Below are positions 44,469 to 52,962 of a DNA stretch of 64,000 nt, piece after piece. Each line of letters begins with the position of its first letter. Positions within the stretch are counted from its first letter, which is position 1. The notes beneath the pieces were generated by a model. The model had not been told where the DNA came from. It ran no database searches and saw only the letters and a program-made list of their open reading frames with translations. A program made the position numbers and the translations under genes. The DNA is from Leuconostoc kimchii IMSNU 11154 (GTDB lineage: Bacteria; Bacillota; Bacilli; Lactobacillales; Lactobacillaceae), in contig NC_014136.1 in the NCBI RefSeq assembly GCF_000092505.1, positions 806,001 to 870,000 on the forward strand. Direction: 5' to 3'.

Positions 44469-44753
44469 ATGCCAGAACAAAATTCACGTCCACAAAACTC
44501 AGAACGTCCACAACGCTCGCGTCGCCCCCAAGGCGGTCCACGTCGTCGTCGTAAGGTTGACTTTATTGCAGCAAACCATATTGAGTATATTGACTACAAG
44601 AATACAGAATTGTTAGAACGTTTCATTTCAGAACGCGGTAAGATTTTGCCACGTCGTGTGACTGGAACTTCAGCAAAAAATCAACGTAAAGTTACGACTG
44701 CTGTTAAACGCGCTCGTATCATGGCTTTGTTGCCATTCGTTACAGAAGATTAA
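44469..44753 (+). CDS. rpsR: Ribosomal protein S18
   Basis: This 94-residue protein has a basic, Arg/Gln/Pro-rich N-terminal extension (residues 1-30) ahead of the S18 core [54 protein letters not shown] precedes ATG 44469 by nine bases. An earlier in-frame ATG at 44451 would lie before this SD. A terminator follows. Confidence 0.96.
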   Translation: MPEQNSRPQNSERPQRSRRPQGGPRRRRKVDFIAANHIEYIDYKNTELLERFISERGKILPRRVTGTSAKNQRKVTTAVKRARIMALLPFVTED

Positions 44754-44767
44754 TCATTTATAATCTC

Positions 44768-44802
44768 CAAAAACTCAGGTTACGTACCTGGGTTTTTTTG
44801 TC
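44768..44802 (+). terminator. Terminator of rpsF-ssb-rpsR
   Basis: AAAAACTCAGGT and ACCTGGGTTTTT pair (one G-U) around TACGT, followed by further Ts. Confidence 0.82.
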
Positions 44803-44900
44803 TTATGGGACAAACTGTAACTGTGGTAAAATATAATATGGAATGTATTTTATCGTATACGTTAAAATACGACCATAATGTATAAAAACTGAGGTTACTT

Positions 44901-46931
44901 GTGAAAAAACTATTTAATTTTAAAACATTGCCCATTTTTTTTCAGAATTCAAAATTAGGTGCAGTTACATTGCTATTGATTTTTGTCAGTGGTATGAGTG
45001 TTATTTTTGCGTTATTGACAAATTGGATTTTTGGGCTTATTTGGCTGATTGTGGTGATTATCGGTCTGGTTTATTCAGCCCAAGCATTAAGAGAAGTCAA
45101 TGAAAATGCGCAAGAATATTTATCCGGTCTAGGCTACCGTATCTCTAGAAGTGAACAGGAGGCATTAATTCGTATGCCAATTGGTATCATTTTACTCAAT
45201 GAGGTTGAAAAAATAGACTGGATTAATCCATATATGCAGGCTTATTTAAATAAACGAGATGTCCTTGGACTGACACTGGCTGAATTTGATAAGAGTTTGG
45301 CCGCAGATGTTAAAAGTTATTCAGATGCTAAAGTAACAAACACGATTACTTGGCAAGGTAAGCAATTTTCACTCTATGTGCAACAAAATTTACGAGTCAT
45401 TTATATGATGGATATTAGTGAATATGCGGCTATTGCTCAAGAATATGAGAATCACCAGTTATTTAGTGGCTTAATTTCTGTCGATAATTATGAGGAAGTT
45501 ACTGAAGGCATGAGTGAATCAGAGACATCAACGTTACGCACTTACGTTACAGGTGCACTTGGTGATTGGGCGACTGCGCACCATATTTATTTGCGACGCT
45601 TAAATACAATTCATTATGTGATGTTCGGCTATCAGACTGCTTTACAAGAAGCTGAGCGTGATAAATTTTCAATTTTAAAAGCTATTCGTGAAGCTACAGC
45701 ACAACAAAATTCACCAGTCACCTTATCTATGGGGATATCATATGGTGAAACAGATATTATAGATCTTGCAAAAATGGCTCAAACTAACTTAGATTTAGCT
45801 TTGGGACGTGGTGGTGATCAAGTTGTTGTTAAATCGAATCAGGAGGCAGCTCGTTTCTATGGTGGTGCTACGAATCCAATGGAAAAACGCACCCGAGTCC
45901 GTGCACGTATGATATCACAAACTGTTGCTGAACTGATGGAACAGTCAGACAATATCATGATTGTTGGGCATGCGACACCAGATTTAGATGCAATTGGTGC
46001 AGGACTTGGTATTTGGCGAATGGCTCAGACCAAGAATAAATCCGCTTTTGTCATTATTGATGAAAAAACAGTTTATAGTGATATCACGTTACTTCTGGAA
46101 GAAATCCGTAAAAATCCACCAGATATTGTGGCGCCGGGCTCAAATATTAACGATTCAATTGTTGACGAAGCACGAGCTTTAAAACTTGTTCGCGAAAATA
46201 CGTTGTTAATTTTAGTTGATCATGCAAATGCAGCGATTACAAGTGCACCAAATTTACTAGAAAAGCTAGCTAACCGTGTGGTTGTTATTGATCATCATCG
46301 TCTAGCAGAAAAAAGTTTAGCAGAAAAGCCTTTGCTTAGTTATGTTGAGCCGTATGCCTCATCGACATCGGAACTTGTTGTAGAAATGTTGCAGTACCAA
46401 GATCAAAGTCATGCACCAATTACTAAATTGGAGGCGACAGCTATGCTCGGTGGTATACAAATTGATACGAAGAACTTCACATTACGTACGGGCTCGAGAA
46501 CCTTTGATGCTGCAAGTTATCTACGCGCGAATGGCGCTGATAGTAACTTAATTCAGTCCTTTATGAAGGAGAAATTCACGGACTTCAAAGCACGAACACA
46601 CCTAATTAATTTAGCGATTGTTCACGCTGGGAGTGCCATTGCAACGGGTGAAAACAGCACAACTTATTCTGGGTTAATTACCGCACAAGCTGCTGACGAA
46701 TTACTACAGATAAGCGGTGTTGATGCCTCATATGTGATTACTAAACGCTTGGATGGTCGTGTTGGTGTGTCGGCTCGTTCCACAGGGCAGCATAACGTGC
46801 AACGTGTGATGGAAGCTATGGGTGGTGGTGGACACTTGTCCAATGCAGCGACACAGATTTCAGATATGACAACAGAAGAAGTCACGGCACAATTACAACA
46901 TATTTTAACTGAAAACATTGAAGAATCGTAA
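44901..46931 (+). CDS. gdpP: Cyclic-di-AMP phosphodiesterase GdpP
   Basis: This 676-residue membrane enzyme lowers c-di-AMP. Domains in order are two helices (residues 15-57), a PAS-like region, a degenerate GGDEF domain (residues about 175-310) and DHH/DHHA1 with VGHATPDLDAIGAG, VIDHHR and MGGGGHLSNAA. The start is GTG at 44901, after GAGGTTACTT. A -10 TATAAT lies at 44832-44837. It leads the gdpP-rplI-dnaB operon common in Firmicutes. Confidence 0.93.
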   Translation: MKKLFNFKTLPIFFQNSKLGAVTLLLIFVSGMSVIFALLTNWIFGLIWLIVVIIGLVYSAQALREVNENAQEYLSGLGYRISRSEQEALIRMPIGIILLNEVEKIDWINPYMQAYLNKRDVLGLTLAEFDKSLAADVKSYSDAKVTNTITWQGKQFSLYVQQNLRVIYMMDISEYAAIAQEYENHQLFSGLISVDNYEEVTEGMSESETSTLRTYVTGALGDWATAHHIYLRRLNTIHYVMFGYQTALQEAERDKFSILKAIREATAQQNSPVTLSMGISYGETDIIDLAKMAQTNLDLALGRGGDQVVVKSNQEAARFYGGATNPMEKRTRVRARMISQTVAELMEQSDNIMIVGHATPDLDAIGAGLGIWRMAQTKNKSAFVIIDEKTVYSDITLLLEEIRKNPPDIVAPGSNINDSIVDEARALKLVRENTLLILVDHANAAITSAPNLLEKLANRVVVIDHHRLAEKSLAEKPLLSYVEPYASSTSELVVEMLQYQDQSHAPITKLEATAMLGGIQIDTKNFTLRTGSRTFDAASYLRANGADSNLIQSFMKEKFTDFKARTHLINLAIVHAGSAIATGENSTTYSGLITAQAADELLQISGVDASYVITKRLDGRVGVSARSTGQHNVQRVMEAMGGGGHLSNAATQISDMTTEEVTAQLQHILTENIEES

Positions 46932-46977
46932 GCTGCGCTTGACTTTAAAGTAATAAGATAAATAGGAGAATAGAAAC

Positions 46978-47430
46978 ATGAAAGTTGTATTTTTAGAAGA
47001 TGTTAAAGGGCGTGGTAAGAAAGGTGAAATTAAAGAAGTACCTGACGGTTATGCAAACAATTTTTTGATCAAAAATAAAAAAGCAGAACCTGCGACGGGC
47101 AAAAATTTAGGCGCAGTTAAGGGACGGCAAAAAGCGGAAGAAAAAGCCGCTGCAGAAGATTTAGCCGCTGCAGAAGCATTAAAAGAAAAGATTGAAGCAG
47201 AAAACTTTGTGGTTGAAGTAACAGGTAAGTCTGGTGCTGATGGACGCTTGTTTGGGGCAGTTTCGACAAAACAAATTGTTGCAGCATTGGCTGAACAAAA
47301 ACAACTTAAAGTAGACAAGCGTAAGCTTAACCTCAATCAACCAATTCATGCACTCGGTTATACAGATGTGCCATTAAAGTTACATCGTGAAGTGACAGCA
47401 AACTTACGTGTACATGTCAGCGAGGGTTAA
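46978..47430 (+). CDS. rplI: Ribosomal protein L9
   Basis: This 150-residue protein has the N-terminal rRNA-binding domain [36 protein letters not shown], a long alanine/glutamate helix (residues 45-75) and the C-terminal domain. AGGAGA lies eight bases before the ATG. It is followed two bases later by the helicase gene. Confidence 0.97.
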   Translation: MKVVFLEDVKGRGKKGEIKEVPDGYANNFLIKNKKAEPATGKNLGAVKGRQKAEEKAAAEDLAAAEALKEKIEAENFVVEVTGKSGADGRLFGAVSTKQIVAALAEQKQLKVDKRKLNLNQPIHALGYTDVPLKLHREVTANLRVHVSEG

Positions 47431-47432
47431 AT

Positions 47433-48893
47433 ATGGATAATCCGGGATCATACGAATACAGGCAAGTACCACAGGATGTGGATGCAGAGCGTGCGGTACT
47501 CGGGGCCATTTTCTTCGACGTCAAATCAGATAACGCGGTGGTTACAGCCAGTGCTATTATAGAAGCAGATGATTTTTACAGGCAAGCACATCAAACTATT
47601 TTTAAAGCCATGCAGCAATTGATTGATGAGCAACGTCCGATTGATATGTTGACGTTGCAGGACAAACTTAATAGTATGCAGCAGCTTGATAATATTGGTG
47701 GTATGGCTTATTTGGCAGAAATTTCTGAGTCATCAGCCTCTTCTGCTAACTTAAAACATTATGCCAATATTGTACGCGAAAAAGCTATTTTGCGACGTAT
47801 GATTGATACATTAACACGTAGTATGTCATTAGCTTATGATGCATCTGAGCCAAGCGAGGAAATATTAGATACGCTTAATCGTAATTTGGATAATTTGGCT
47901 GAAAATCGTGGGGATGAAGATTTTCAAAAAATAAAAGATGTACTACAAGAATTTCAATCAAATTTGGATAATGCTGTTGAAAATGATAATGATGTTGTTG
48001 GTTTAGCAACAGGGTATCCAGAGCTTGACAAATTAACACATGGCTTTCGAGAAGATCAAATGATTGTACTTGGTGCACGTCCAGCAGTTGGTAAAACAGC
48101 CTTTGTTTTAAATATTGCTAAAAATGTTGCGAAATCTGAACAGGTTCCTGTCGTTGTATTTAGTTTGGAAATGGGTGCAGTTGATTTAGTGACCCGACTA
48201 GTTGCTGCTGAGGGTGCAATTGATTCAAATCATTTGACTACTGGACAGATGTCACAAGAAGATTGGCAATCATTAACCTTAGCTATGCAATCTTTGGCTA
48301 ATATGCAAATTTATATGGATGATACACCAGGTATTAAAATCAATCAAATTAGTGCAAAATTACGAAAATTAGAGAAAGATATTGTCAGTGATATGCAACC
48401 CGAACAGCGAATTAATAATCCGCATCCAATAGGTATGGTTATTATTGATTATCTTGGTCTAATCGAATCAAATAATAAGGAAAGTCGTCAACAAGCGGTT
48501 TCCGAAATATCACGTTCAATTAAAAAATTAGCAAAAGAATTACATACACCTATTTTAGCGCTGGCACAACTTAGTCGTGGTGTTGAACAGCGAACAGACA
48601 AGCGTCCGGTATTGTCTGATTTGCGTGAATCAGGATCTATTGAACAGGATGCTGATATTGTCGCTTTTTTGTATCGAGATGATTATTATCGTAATGATGG
48701 AGATGAAGATGATAGCGATCCACGCGATGAAGAAGAGGCAGTACCGATTGAAATTATTTTGGAGAAAAACCGTGCAGGTGCGCGTGGTACAGCCACGTTA
48801 ATGTTTAATAAGCCAACTTTTAAATTTAGTCCTATGGCACCTTTGTTTAGAGATGATCCTAATGCAGGACCAAATGGTAGTGCTAGTTGGTAA
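47433..48893 (+). CDS. dnaB: Replicative DNA helicase
   Basis: This hexameric helicase (DnaC in Bacillus naming) has 486 residues. It has the N-terminal DnaB domain (residues 8-110, DAERAVLGAIFF), a linker, then the RecA-type motor with Walker A GARPAVGKTAF, SLEMGAVDLVTRLVA, LIVIDYLGLI-type VIIDYLGLI, and LRESGSIEQDADIV. Its tail is glycine/asparagine-rich. It starts two bases after the rplI stop with an SD (GAGGG) inside rplI. Confidence 0.95.
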   Translation: MDNPGSYEYRQVPQDVDAERAVLGAIFFDVKSDNAVVTASAIIEADDFYRQAHQTIFKAMQQLIDEQRPIDMLTLQDKLNSMQQLDNIGGMAYLAEISESSASSANLKHYANIVREKAILRRMIDTLTRSMSLAYDASEPSEEILDTLNRNLDNLAENRGDEDFQKIKDVLQEFQSNLDNAVENDNDVVGLATGYPELDKLTHGFREDQMIVLGARPAVGKTAFVLNIAKNVAKSEQVPVVVFSLEMGAVDLVTRLVAAEGAIDSNHLTTGQMSQEDWQSLTLAMQSLANMQIYMDDTPGIKINQISAKLRKLEKDIVSDMQPEQRINNPHPIGMVIIDYLGLIESNNKESRQQAVSEISRSIKKLAKELHTPILALAQLSRGVEQRTDKRPVLSDLRESGSIEQDADIVAFLYRDDYYRNDGDEDDSDPRDEEEAVPIEIILEKNRAGARGTATLMFNKPTFKFSPMAPLFRDDPNAGPNGSASW

Positions 48894-48924
48894 CAAAAAG
48901 TTGACCATAAGGTTAGTATAAATT

Positions 48925-48966
48925 AAAAAAGTAACTACCAATATCAAATTGGTAGTTACTTTTTTG
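48925..48966. terminator. Bidirectional terminator between dnaB and ridA
   Basis: AAAAAAGTAACTACCAAT and ATTGGTAGTTACTTTTTT pair around ATCAA, serving both convergent genes. Confidence 0.88.
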
Positions 48967-49011
48967 TTGCTATCATAGCCAGATTCTTTAGTACGTTGTT
49001 CTAGCAAAAAA

Positions 49012-49404
49012 TTATTTTGTTGCAATAATTTCAATTGCGATTTTAGCTTGTTTGGGTAAAGCAGCAACCTGAATGGCTGAACGTGCTGGTAGCGTATCAA
49101 TTGCATTAGCACCAAAATAGACTTCATAAAGTTTGTTCACGCTGGTGAAGTCATTAAGATCATCGAAGAATAATGTTGTTTTAACAACATCTGCTCTGGA
49201 AAACTCAGCTGTGTGTAAGATGGCATCGATGTTTTTAAAGATTTGTTGGGTTTGTTCTATCGTTGTGTGGCCGACAAATGTGTCAGTTTCAGGGTCAATA
49301 CCGATTTGACCAGAAATGTAGAGCGTATTATCAGATTGAATGGCTTGAGAGTAGGGACCAAGCGCTTTTGGCGCTTGCGTTGTTGCGATGACTTTTTTTG
49401 ACAT
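49012..49404 (-). CDS. ridA: RidA family enamine/imine deaminase
   Basis: This 130-residue protein (YjgF/YER057c/UK114) hydrolyses reactive enamines made by PLP enzymes. Landmarks are APKALGPYSQAI, LYISGQIGIDPET, QIFKNIDAILHTAEFSRADVVKTTLFFDDL and a C-terminal LPARSAIQVAALPKQAKIAIEIIA with the substrate arginine. AAGGAGG precedes the ATG by eight bases. It is a single gene. Confidence 0.94.
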   Translation of the reverse strand: MSKKVIATTQAPKALGPYSQAIQSDNTLYISGQIGIDPETDTFVGHTTIEQTQQIFKNIDAILHTAEFSRADVVKTTLFFDDLNDFTSVNKLYEVYFGANAIDTLPARSAIQVAALPKQAKIAIEIIATK

Positions 49405-49498
49405 GAATATGTCCTCCTGCCAAATATTCTATGATAAAGCTAACAAATTAGCAATTAATAACAATCAATACATTATAATGCGTTGGTTGATGATAAGA

Positions 49499-50005
49499 TT
49501 AATCATGCTCTGATAAATCTGCAAATGGGGCACCAATCATCGAAGACACGTCAGCAGGCTTTATTTTGTCTGAACGACCAAGCTCACCACCACTAACCAA
49601 AAAATAATCAGCATGTTCAGCCGTTGAGTCAATAAAAATGGGGAAGTGCTTATTTTGCCAAATACCTATTGGATTATTGGCGCCGTGAATATAACCTGTT
49701 GTTTTTTTCAAATCTTTTAGTGGTAACATGACGACCTTTTTGTTACCAGATGCTATCGCGAGTTTTTTCATGGACAGATGTTTTGTAATGGGTAAAACAG
49801 CAACGACTGGTCCAGTTTTGTCGCCAAACGCTGCAAGGGTTTTATAGATATCATCATGTTTAATATTAAACGTGTGAAGAATTGTGTCCCGTTCCGATTC
49901 AGTCTTGTCTAGAATATTTAATGTTAGTGATTCATAAGTAACATCATGTTTATCCATAATTTGTTCTGGAAGTGTTTTTTTAATTTTTTTCTTTGTCATA
50001 GTCAT
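49499..50005 (-). CDS. ybaK: YbaK/EbsC-type aminoacyl-tRNA deacylase
   Basis: This 168-residue YbaK-domain protein clears misacylated tRNA (Cys-tRNA-Pro type). The conserved lysine region KKLAIASGNKKVVMLPLKDLKKTTGYIHGANNPIG and the end FLVSGGELGRSDKIKPADV fit the family. Two in-frame ATGs stand at 50005 and 49999 with no SD. An extended -10 (TGGTAAAAT) lies only three bases upstream of the first, so the mRNA is probably leaderless and the second ATG may be used. Confidence 0.85.
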   Translation of the reverse strand: MTMTKKKIKKTLPEQIMDKHDVTYESLTLNILDKTESERDTILHTFNIKHDDIYKTLAAFGDKTGPVVAVLPITKHLSMKKLAIASGNKKVVMLPLKDLKKTTGYIHGANNPIGIWQNKHFPIFIDSTAEHADYFLVSGGELGRSDKIKPADVSSMIGAPFADLSEHD

Positions 50006-50015
50006 TTTATTTTAC

Positions 50016-50068
50016 CACAAATTGGAACAACCAAAAAGTCGCGCGGTCAGACCAATTTGTGATATAAT
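50016..50068. promoter_or_regulatory. Divergent extended -10 promoters sharing an inverted repeat
   Basis: CACAAATTGG (50016-50025) and CCAATTTGTG (50052-50061) are exact complements. Each ends in the TG of an extended -10: TGATATAAT toward gntR (50060-50068) and TGGTAAAAT toward ybaK (minus strand). No -35 consensus is present. A second dyad GGTCAGACC lies at 50045-50053. This is probably a joint operator for the GntR regulator. Confidence 0.6.
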
Positions 50069-50077
50069 TTTAACATT

Positions 50078-50806
50078 ATGTCAGAAGCCATTTATGTCAC
50101 CGTACAAGCGGATATTAAACAAAAAATTTACCAAGGTGAGTTTCCTAATTTGAAATTACCTGATGAAAGGTCACTTGCTGAGCAATATGATGTGTCACGT
50201 TCGTCGATCAAACGTGCATTGAACGTGTTAGTACAGCAAGGTGTTATATTTAAAAAACGAGGAAGCGGTACCTTTGTGAACCCACTTTATTTGAAGAATA
50301 ACGCTATTTTTCAACATGAGGGTTCAAATTTAGGTGTTTCTGATTCCTTTCGTGTTGATGGAAAAGCACCAAGTATTGAATTGCTTGATTTTCAAGTGCT
50401 TTCAGCAACTCCTGAACAACAACAGGCGCTCTTTTTAAATGAGGGTGATTTTGTCTACGAAATTAAACGGTTACGACGTCTAGAGGGCGTGCCGTTTATG
50501 ATTGAACGTGGTTATGTTCCTATTTCAGTTGTACCAGGGTTAAATAAAGAAATTGTGTCTGGATCAGTGTATGAGTATATTGAAAATACGAAACATCGGA
50601 CAGTGACCAAGTCGTTTATGACGATTATGGCCGAGCCATCAAACATAGAAGATCAAACCTTATTAGAGCTTAAAGCTAATGAACCAGTTGGTATTATGGA
50701 GGGCATATTTTTTATGGATGATGGGACACCACTAGAGTTTTCAACCATGCGCTTACATTATCAGTATTTACGATATAGCGCGTTTGTTAGTTTAGATACT
50801 GAATAA
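50078..50806 (+). CDS. GntR/HutC-family transcriptional regulator
   Basis: This 242-residue protein has an N-terminal winged HTH (residues 8-70: IYQGEFPNLKLPDERSLAEQYDVSRSSIKRALNVLVQQGVIFKKRGSGTFVN) and a C-terminal UTRA ligand domain, which in this subfamily senses sugar phosphates or similar metabolites. The ATG at 50078 has no SD and lies nine bases after TATAAT, so the message seems leaderless. It probably controls its own divergent promoter region. The ligand is unknown. Confidence 0.88.
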   Translation: MSEAIYVTVQADIKQKIYQGEFPNLKLPDERSLAEQYDVSRSSIKRALNVLVQQGVIFKKRGSGTFVNPLYLKNNAIFQHEGSNLGVSDSFRVDGKAPSIELLDFQVLSATPEQQQALFLNEGDFVYEIKRLRRLEGVPFMIERGYVPISVVPGLNKEIVSGSVYEYIENTKHRTVTKSFMTIMAEPSNIEDQTLLELKANEPVGIMEGIFFMDDGTPLEFSTMRLHYQYLRYSAFVSLDTE

Positions 50807-50824
50807 TTGCATAACAACAATGAT

Positions 50825-50888
50825 AAAAAACTGCTAATCTTTTTGAAGGTGATTTTCTCCAACCAACGTAAAGTATTGGTAGTTTTTT
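50825..50888 (+). terminator. Terminator after gntR
   Basis: AAAAAACTGCTAAT pairs with ATTGGTAGTTTTTT (two G-U) around a 36-base loop containing its own AAGGTGA/TTCTCC pairing. The loop is long, so efficiency is uncertain. Confidence 0.5.
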
Positions 50889-51107
50889 GTTCTTCTTTGG
50901 CAATGACTTGTGAGAAAGGTGTATACACATGGGAAGATAATGGCTATTTAGATTATTAGTATTCTGTTTACCTCAACTTTTTTAAAATTGTATAATTATG
51001 GTATTTGATGGTACACAAGATTCTGAATGATGTTCAAATTTGCTTGAGGCATCCGCAGTTTATTTATAAGAATGTCAAATAATTGATTGGAATTGTGAGG
51101 GTCACTG

Positions 51108-51947
51108 ATGGTTAATAGCATAGCGACAAGACTAGGTGCTTTAATAAGATTAAATAGAATAAAATTGGGAATGACACAATTTCAACTTGCTGAAGATATT
51201 TGTTCTCAAGCTATGATCAGTAGCATTGAGCGGGGCATCGATGTACCAAATGTTATTTTATTCAAAAAAATTTGTAATCGATTACAAATAAAAGAGACAA
51301 ATCAATTTTTGGATCATGCTATGCACATGACAAGCTTTGATAGTTTTAGTCGCAAGATATTTGATATGTGTAAGAAACACAATTACAAAGGGATGATTGA
51401 ATTAATGGACAACAGTAATATTTTAGATGAATTAATTTATGATCAGGACATACAAACATATTACTACTATTATTCGTGTGCTTTATATCAACTAGAAATT
51501 AATACCAAAGAAGCCGTTCGCTATTTAAACTTAGCTATTCATATGACGATGAAGCAACCTTATCATCCGAAATCGGCGCTTGAAATGTTACTAATCAATG
51601 GACTAGCCGTGTTATATCTAAAAATAGGTTATGCTGACAAGGCAGTACATTTATTTGAGGCCGTTTATAGACAATTTATTAAGACTAAGGTGTCAAGCGA
51701 AAATTTAAACGCCATATCTTATCACTATGGTAATTATTTATATCAAGAAGAAAAATATCAAGAGGCGTTAGCCATTCTTTTAAATGGCTTTGATGATGTA
51801 GTCAGAAAGCAATCTTATTTTATGCTGGCTGAGTACGCACTAAGTGTTGCTCATTGCTATGAAAAACTGGGAAATAGTAAAAAGGCTACTGACTATCAGA
51901 ATAAGCATTCGGTGCTTATCGATATTGTCAACTTAAAAGTTGAATAA
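51108..51947 (+). CDS. Rgg/PlcR-like regulator (HTH plus TPR)
   Basis: This 279-residue protein has an N-terminal XRE HTH (residues 7-60: LGALIRLNRIKLGMTQFQLAEDICSQAMISSIERGIDVPNVILF) followed by helical TPR-like repeats (residues 95-270). The arrangement is that of RRNPP regulators, which often sense short secreted peptides. No convincing peptide precursor gene was found in the 300 bases upstream or 75 downstream. TGAGGGT precedes the ATG. The next gene is an atypical SDR that may be its target. Confidence 0.78.
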   Translation: MVNSIATRLGALIRLNRIKLGMTQFQLAEDICSQAMISSIERGIDVPNVILFKKICNRLQIKETNQFLDHAMHMTSFDSFSRKIFDMCKKHNYKGMIELMDNSNILDELIYDQDIQTYYYYYSCALYQLEINTKEAVRYLNLAIHMTMKQPYHPKSALEMLLINGLAVLYLKIGYADKAVHLFEAVYRQFIKTKVSSENLNAISYHYGNYLYQEEKYQEALAILLNGFDDVVRKQSYFMLAEYALSVAHCYEKLGNSKKATDYQNKHSVLIDIVNLKVE

Positions 51948-52021
51948 CTATTTTACACGGTGAAAGATTGTTATTTCGCTAAGAAAATCTTAGGTGACAT
52001 AAAAAGGCATGGTATCTTCAA

Positions 52022-52750
52022 ATGAAAAATATTGTTATAACAGGTGGTACATCAGGTGTAGGGCTGTCAATTGCTGAGGCATTGAGTATTGATAACTACG
52101 TCATTATTATCGGTAGGCACAAAGAAAAGGGGGAAGCAAGTGCAAGAAGATTAGGAAAAAGTGTTACTTTTATACAAGCAGATCTATCTATGCCTCATGA
52201 TGTTAACAGACTACAAAATCATTTAAAAGAGACAATTGATAAAATTGATGTTCTGATTTTAAGTGCGGGTGTTTTTCCTAATAACGGCAGGGAAAATATA
52301 ACGCAAAATTTAATGAGTCATTACAATGTTGCTATGAAAGTAGCGCCCTTGTTGCAATCTGGCAAATTATTGCTGGTTTCGGGTAATCCAAAGGCGGTTA
52401 ACATGGTACCAATATGTGAGAAACAAACCAATTATTTGGAACGGGCTGCGTGGGTGGTAACTCATAAAACATTATTAATGATTTACTTATCAGAAAAACT
52501 AAAAATTTATCATATTAAGGTTAATAGTTTTTTTCCAGGTGATGTACAAAGTAATTTGATGCCGTATACGAGAAATCTAACGAATAAAGAAGTACCCGTT
52601 GCAAGGCATCTGGTGTTCGAACCGTCTGTGAATCAAAAAAGTGGCGCATTTTTTGATTCACATGGGCATGAGGTACAACTTAATGAACGAAAGTATAATT
52701 TTGTGGCAGCTGAAAGTGTTTTATCCGCATATATTAATACAACATACTAA
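52022..52750 (+). CDS. Atypical short-chain dehydrogenase/reductase-like protein
   Basis: This 242-residue Rossmann protein has an intact dinucleotide loop TGGTSGVGLSIAEAL and an LSAGVF segment in the NAG position. The SDR catalytic tetrad is damaged. The YxxxK motif reads VVTHK (W-V-V-T-H-K), so the tyrosine is missing while the lysine remains. It may be a non-catalytic or altered SDR. A weak SD (AAAGG, 14 bases away) is preceded by a small hairpin CTAAGA/TCTTAG. The order regulator-SDR suggests a two-gene unit. Confidence 0.7.
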   Translation: MKNIVITGGTSGVGLSIAEALSIDNYVIIIGRHKEKGEASARRLGKSVTFIQADLSMPHDVNRLQNHLKETIDKIDVLILSAGVFPNNGRENITQNLMSHYNVAMKVAPLLQSGKLLLVSGNPKAVNMVPICEKQTNYLERAAWVVTHKTLLMIYLSEKLKIYHIKVNSFFPGDVQSNLMPYTRNLTNKEVPVARHLVFEPSVNQKSGAFFDSHGHEVQLNERKYNFVAAESVLSAYINTTY

Positions 52751-52864
52751 TAATTAAATCTAGTGGTTAAATAGTATTAGTAAAGTTTGACAATTGGTTC
52801 GTACCAACAATAATTGTGAGCCAACCAAAATACGCCTAGACCTGAACCAATCTAGACTATTCTC

Positions 52865-52893
52865 TTGAACAAAACATAATAATAAGTTATACT
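52865..52893 (+). promoter_or_regulatory. Promoter of the phosphoketolase gene
   Basis: TTGAAC (52865-52870), 17 bases, TATACT (52888-52893). Just upstream lie GCCTAGACC (52834-52842) and TCTAGA (52851-52856), small palindromic words that could be regulator sites. Confidence 0.6.
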
Positions 52894-52962
52894 TGAAGAG
52901 TAAATAACGGAGAAAAGTTCGCGGTTTACGATTCTCTCAAAAAATAAGGAGTATTAAATCTC

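Noticed and set aside
50807..51107. Short frames such as MTCEKGVYTWEDNGYLDY (near 50902) as a peptide pheromone for the Rgg-like regulator
   Set aside because: No SD precedes them, none has a secretion-like hydrophobic core, and such frames arise by chance in 300 bases.
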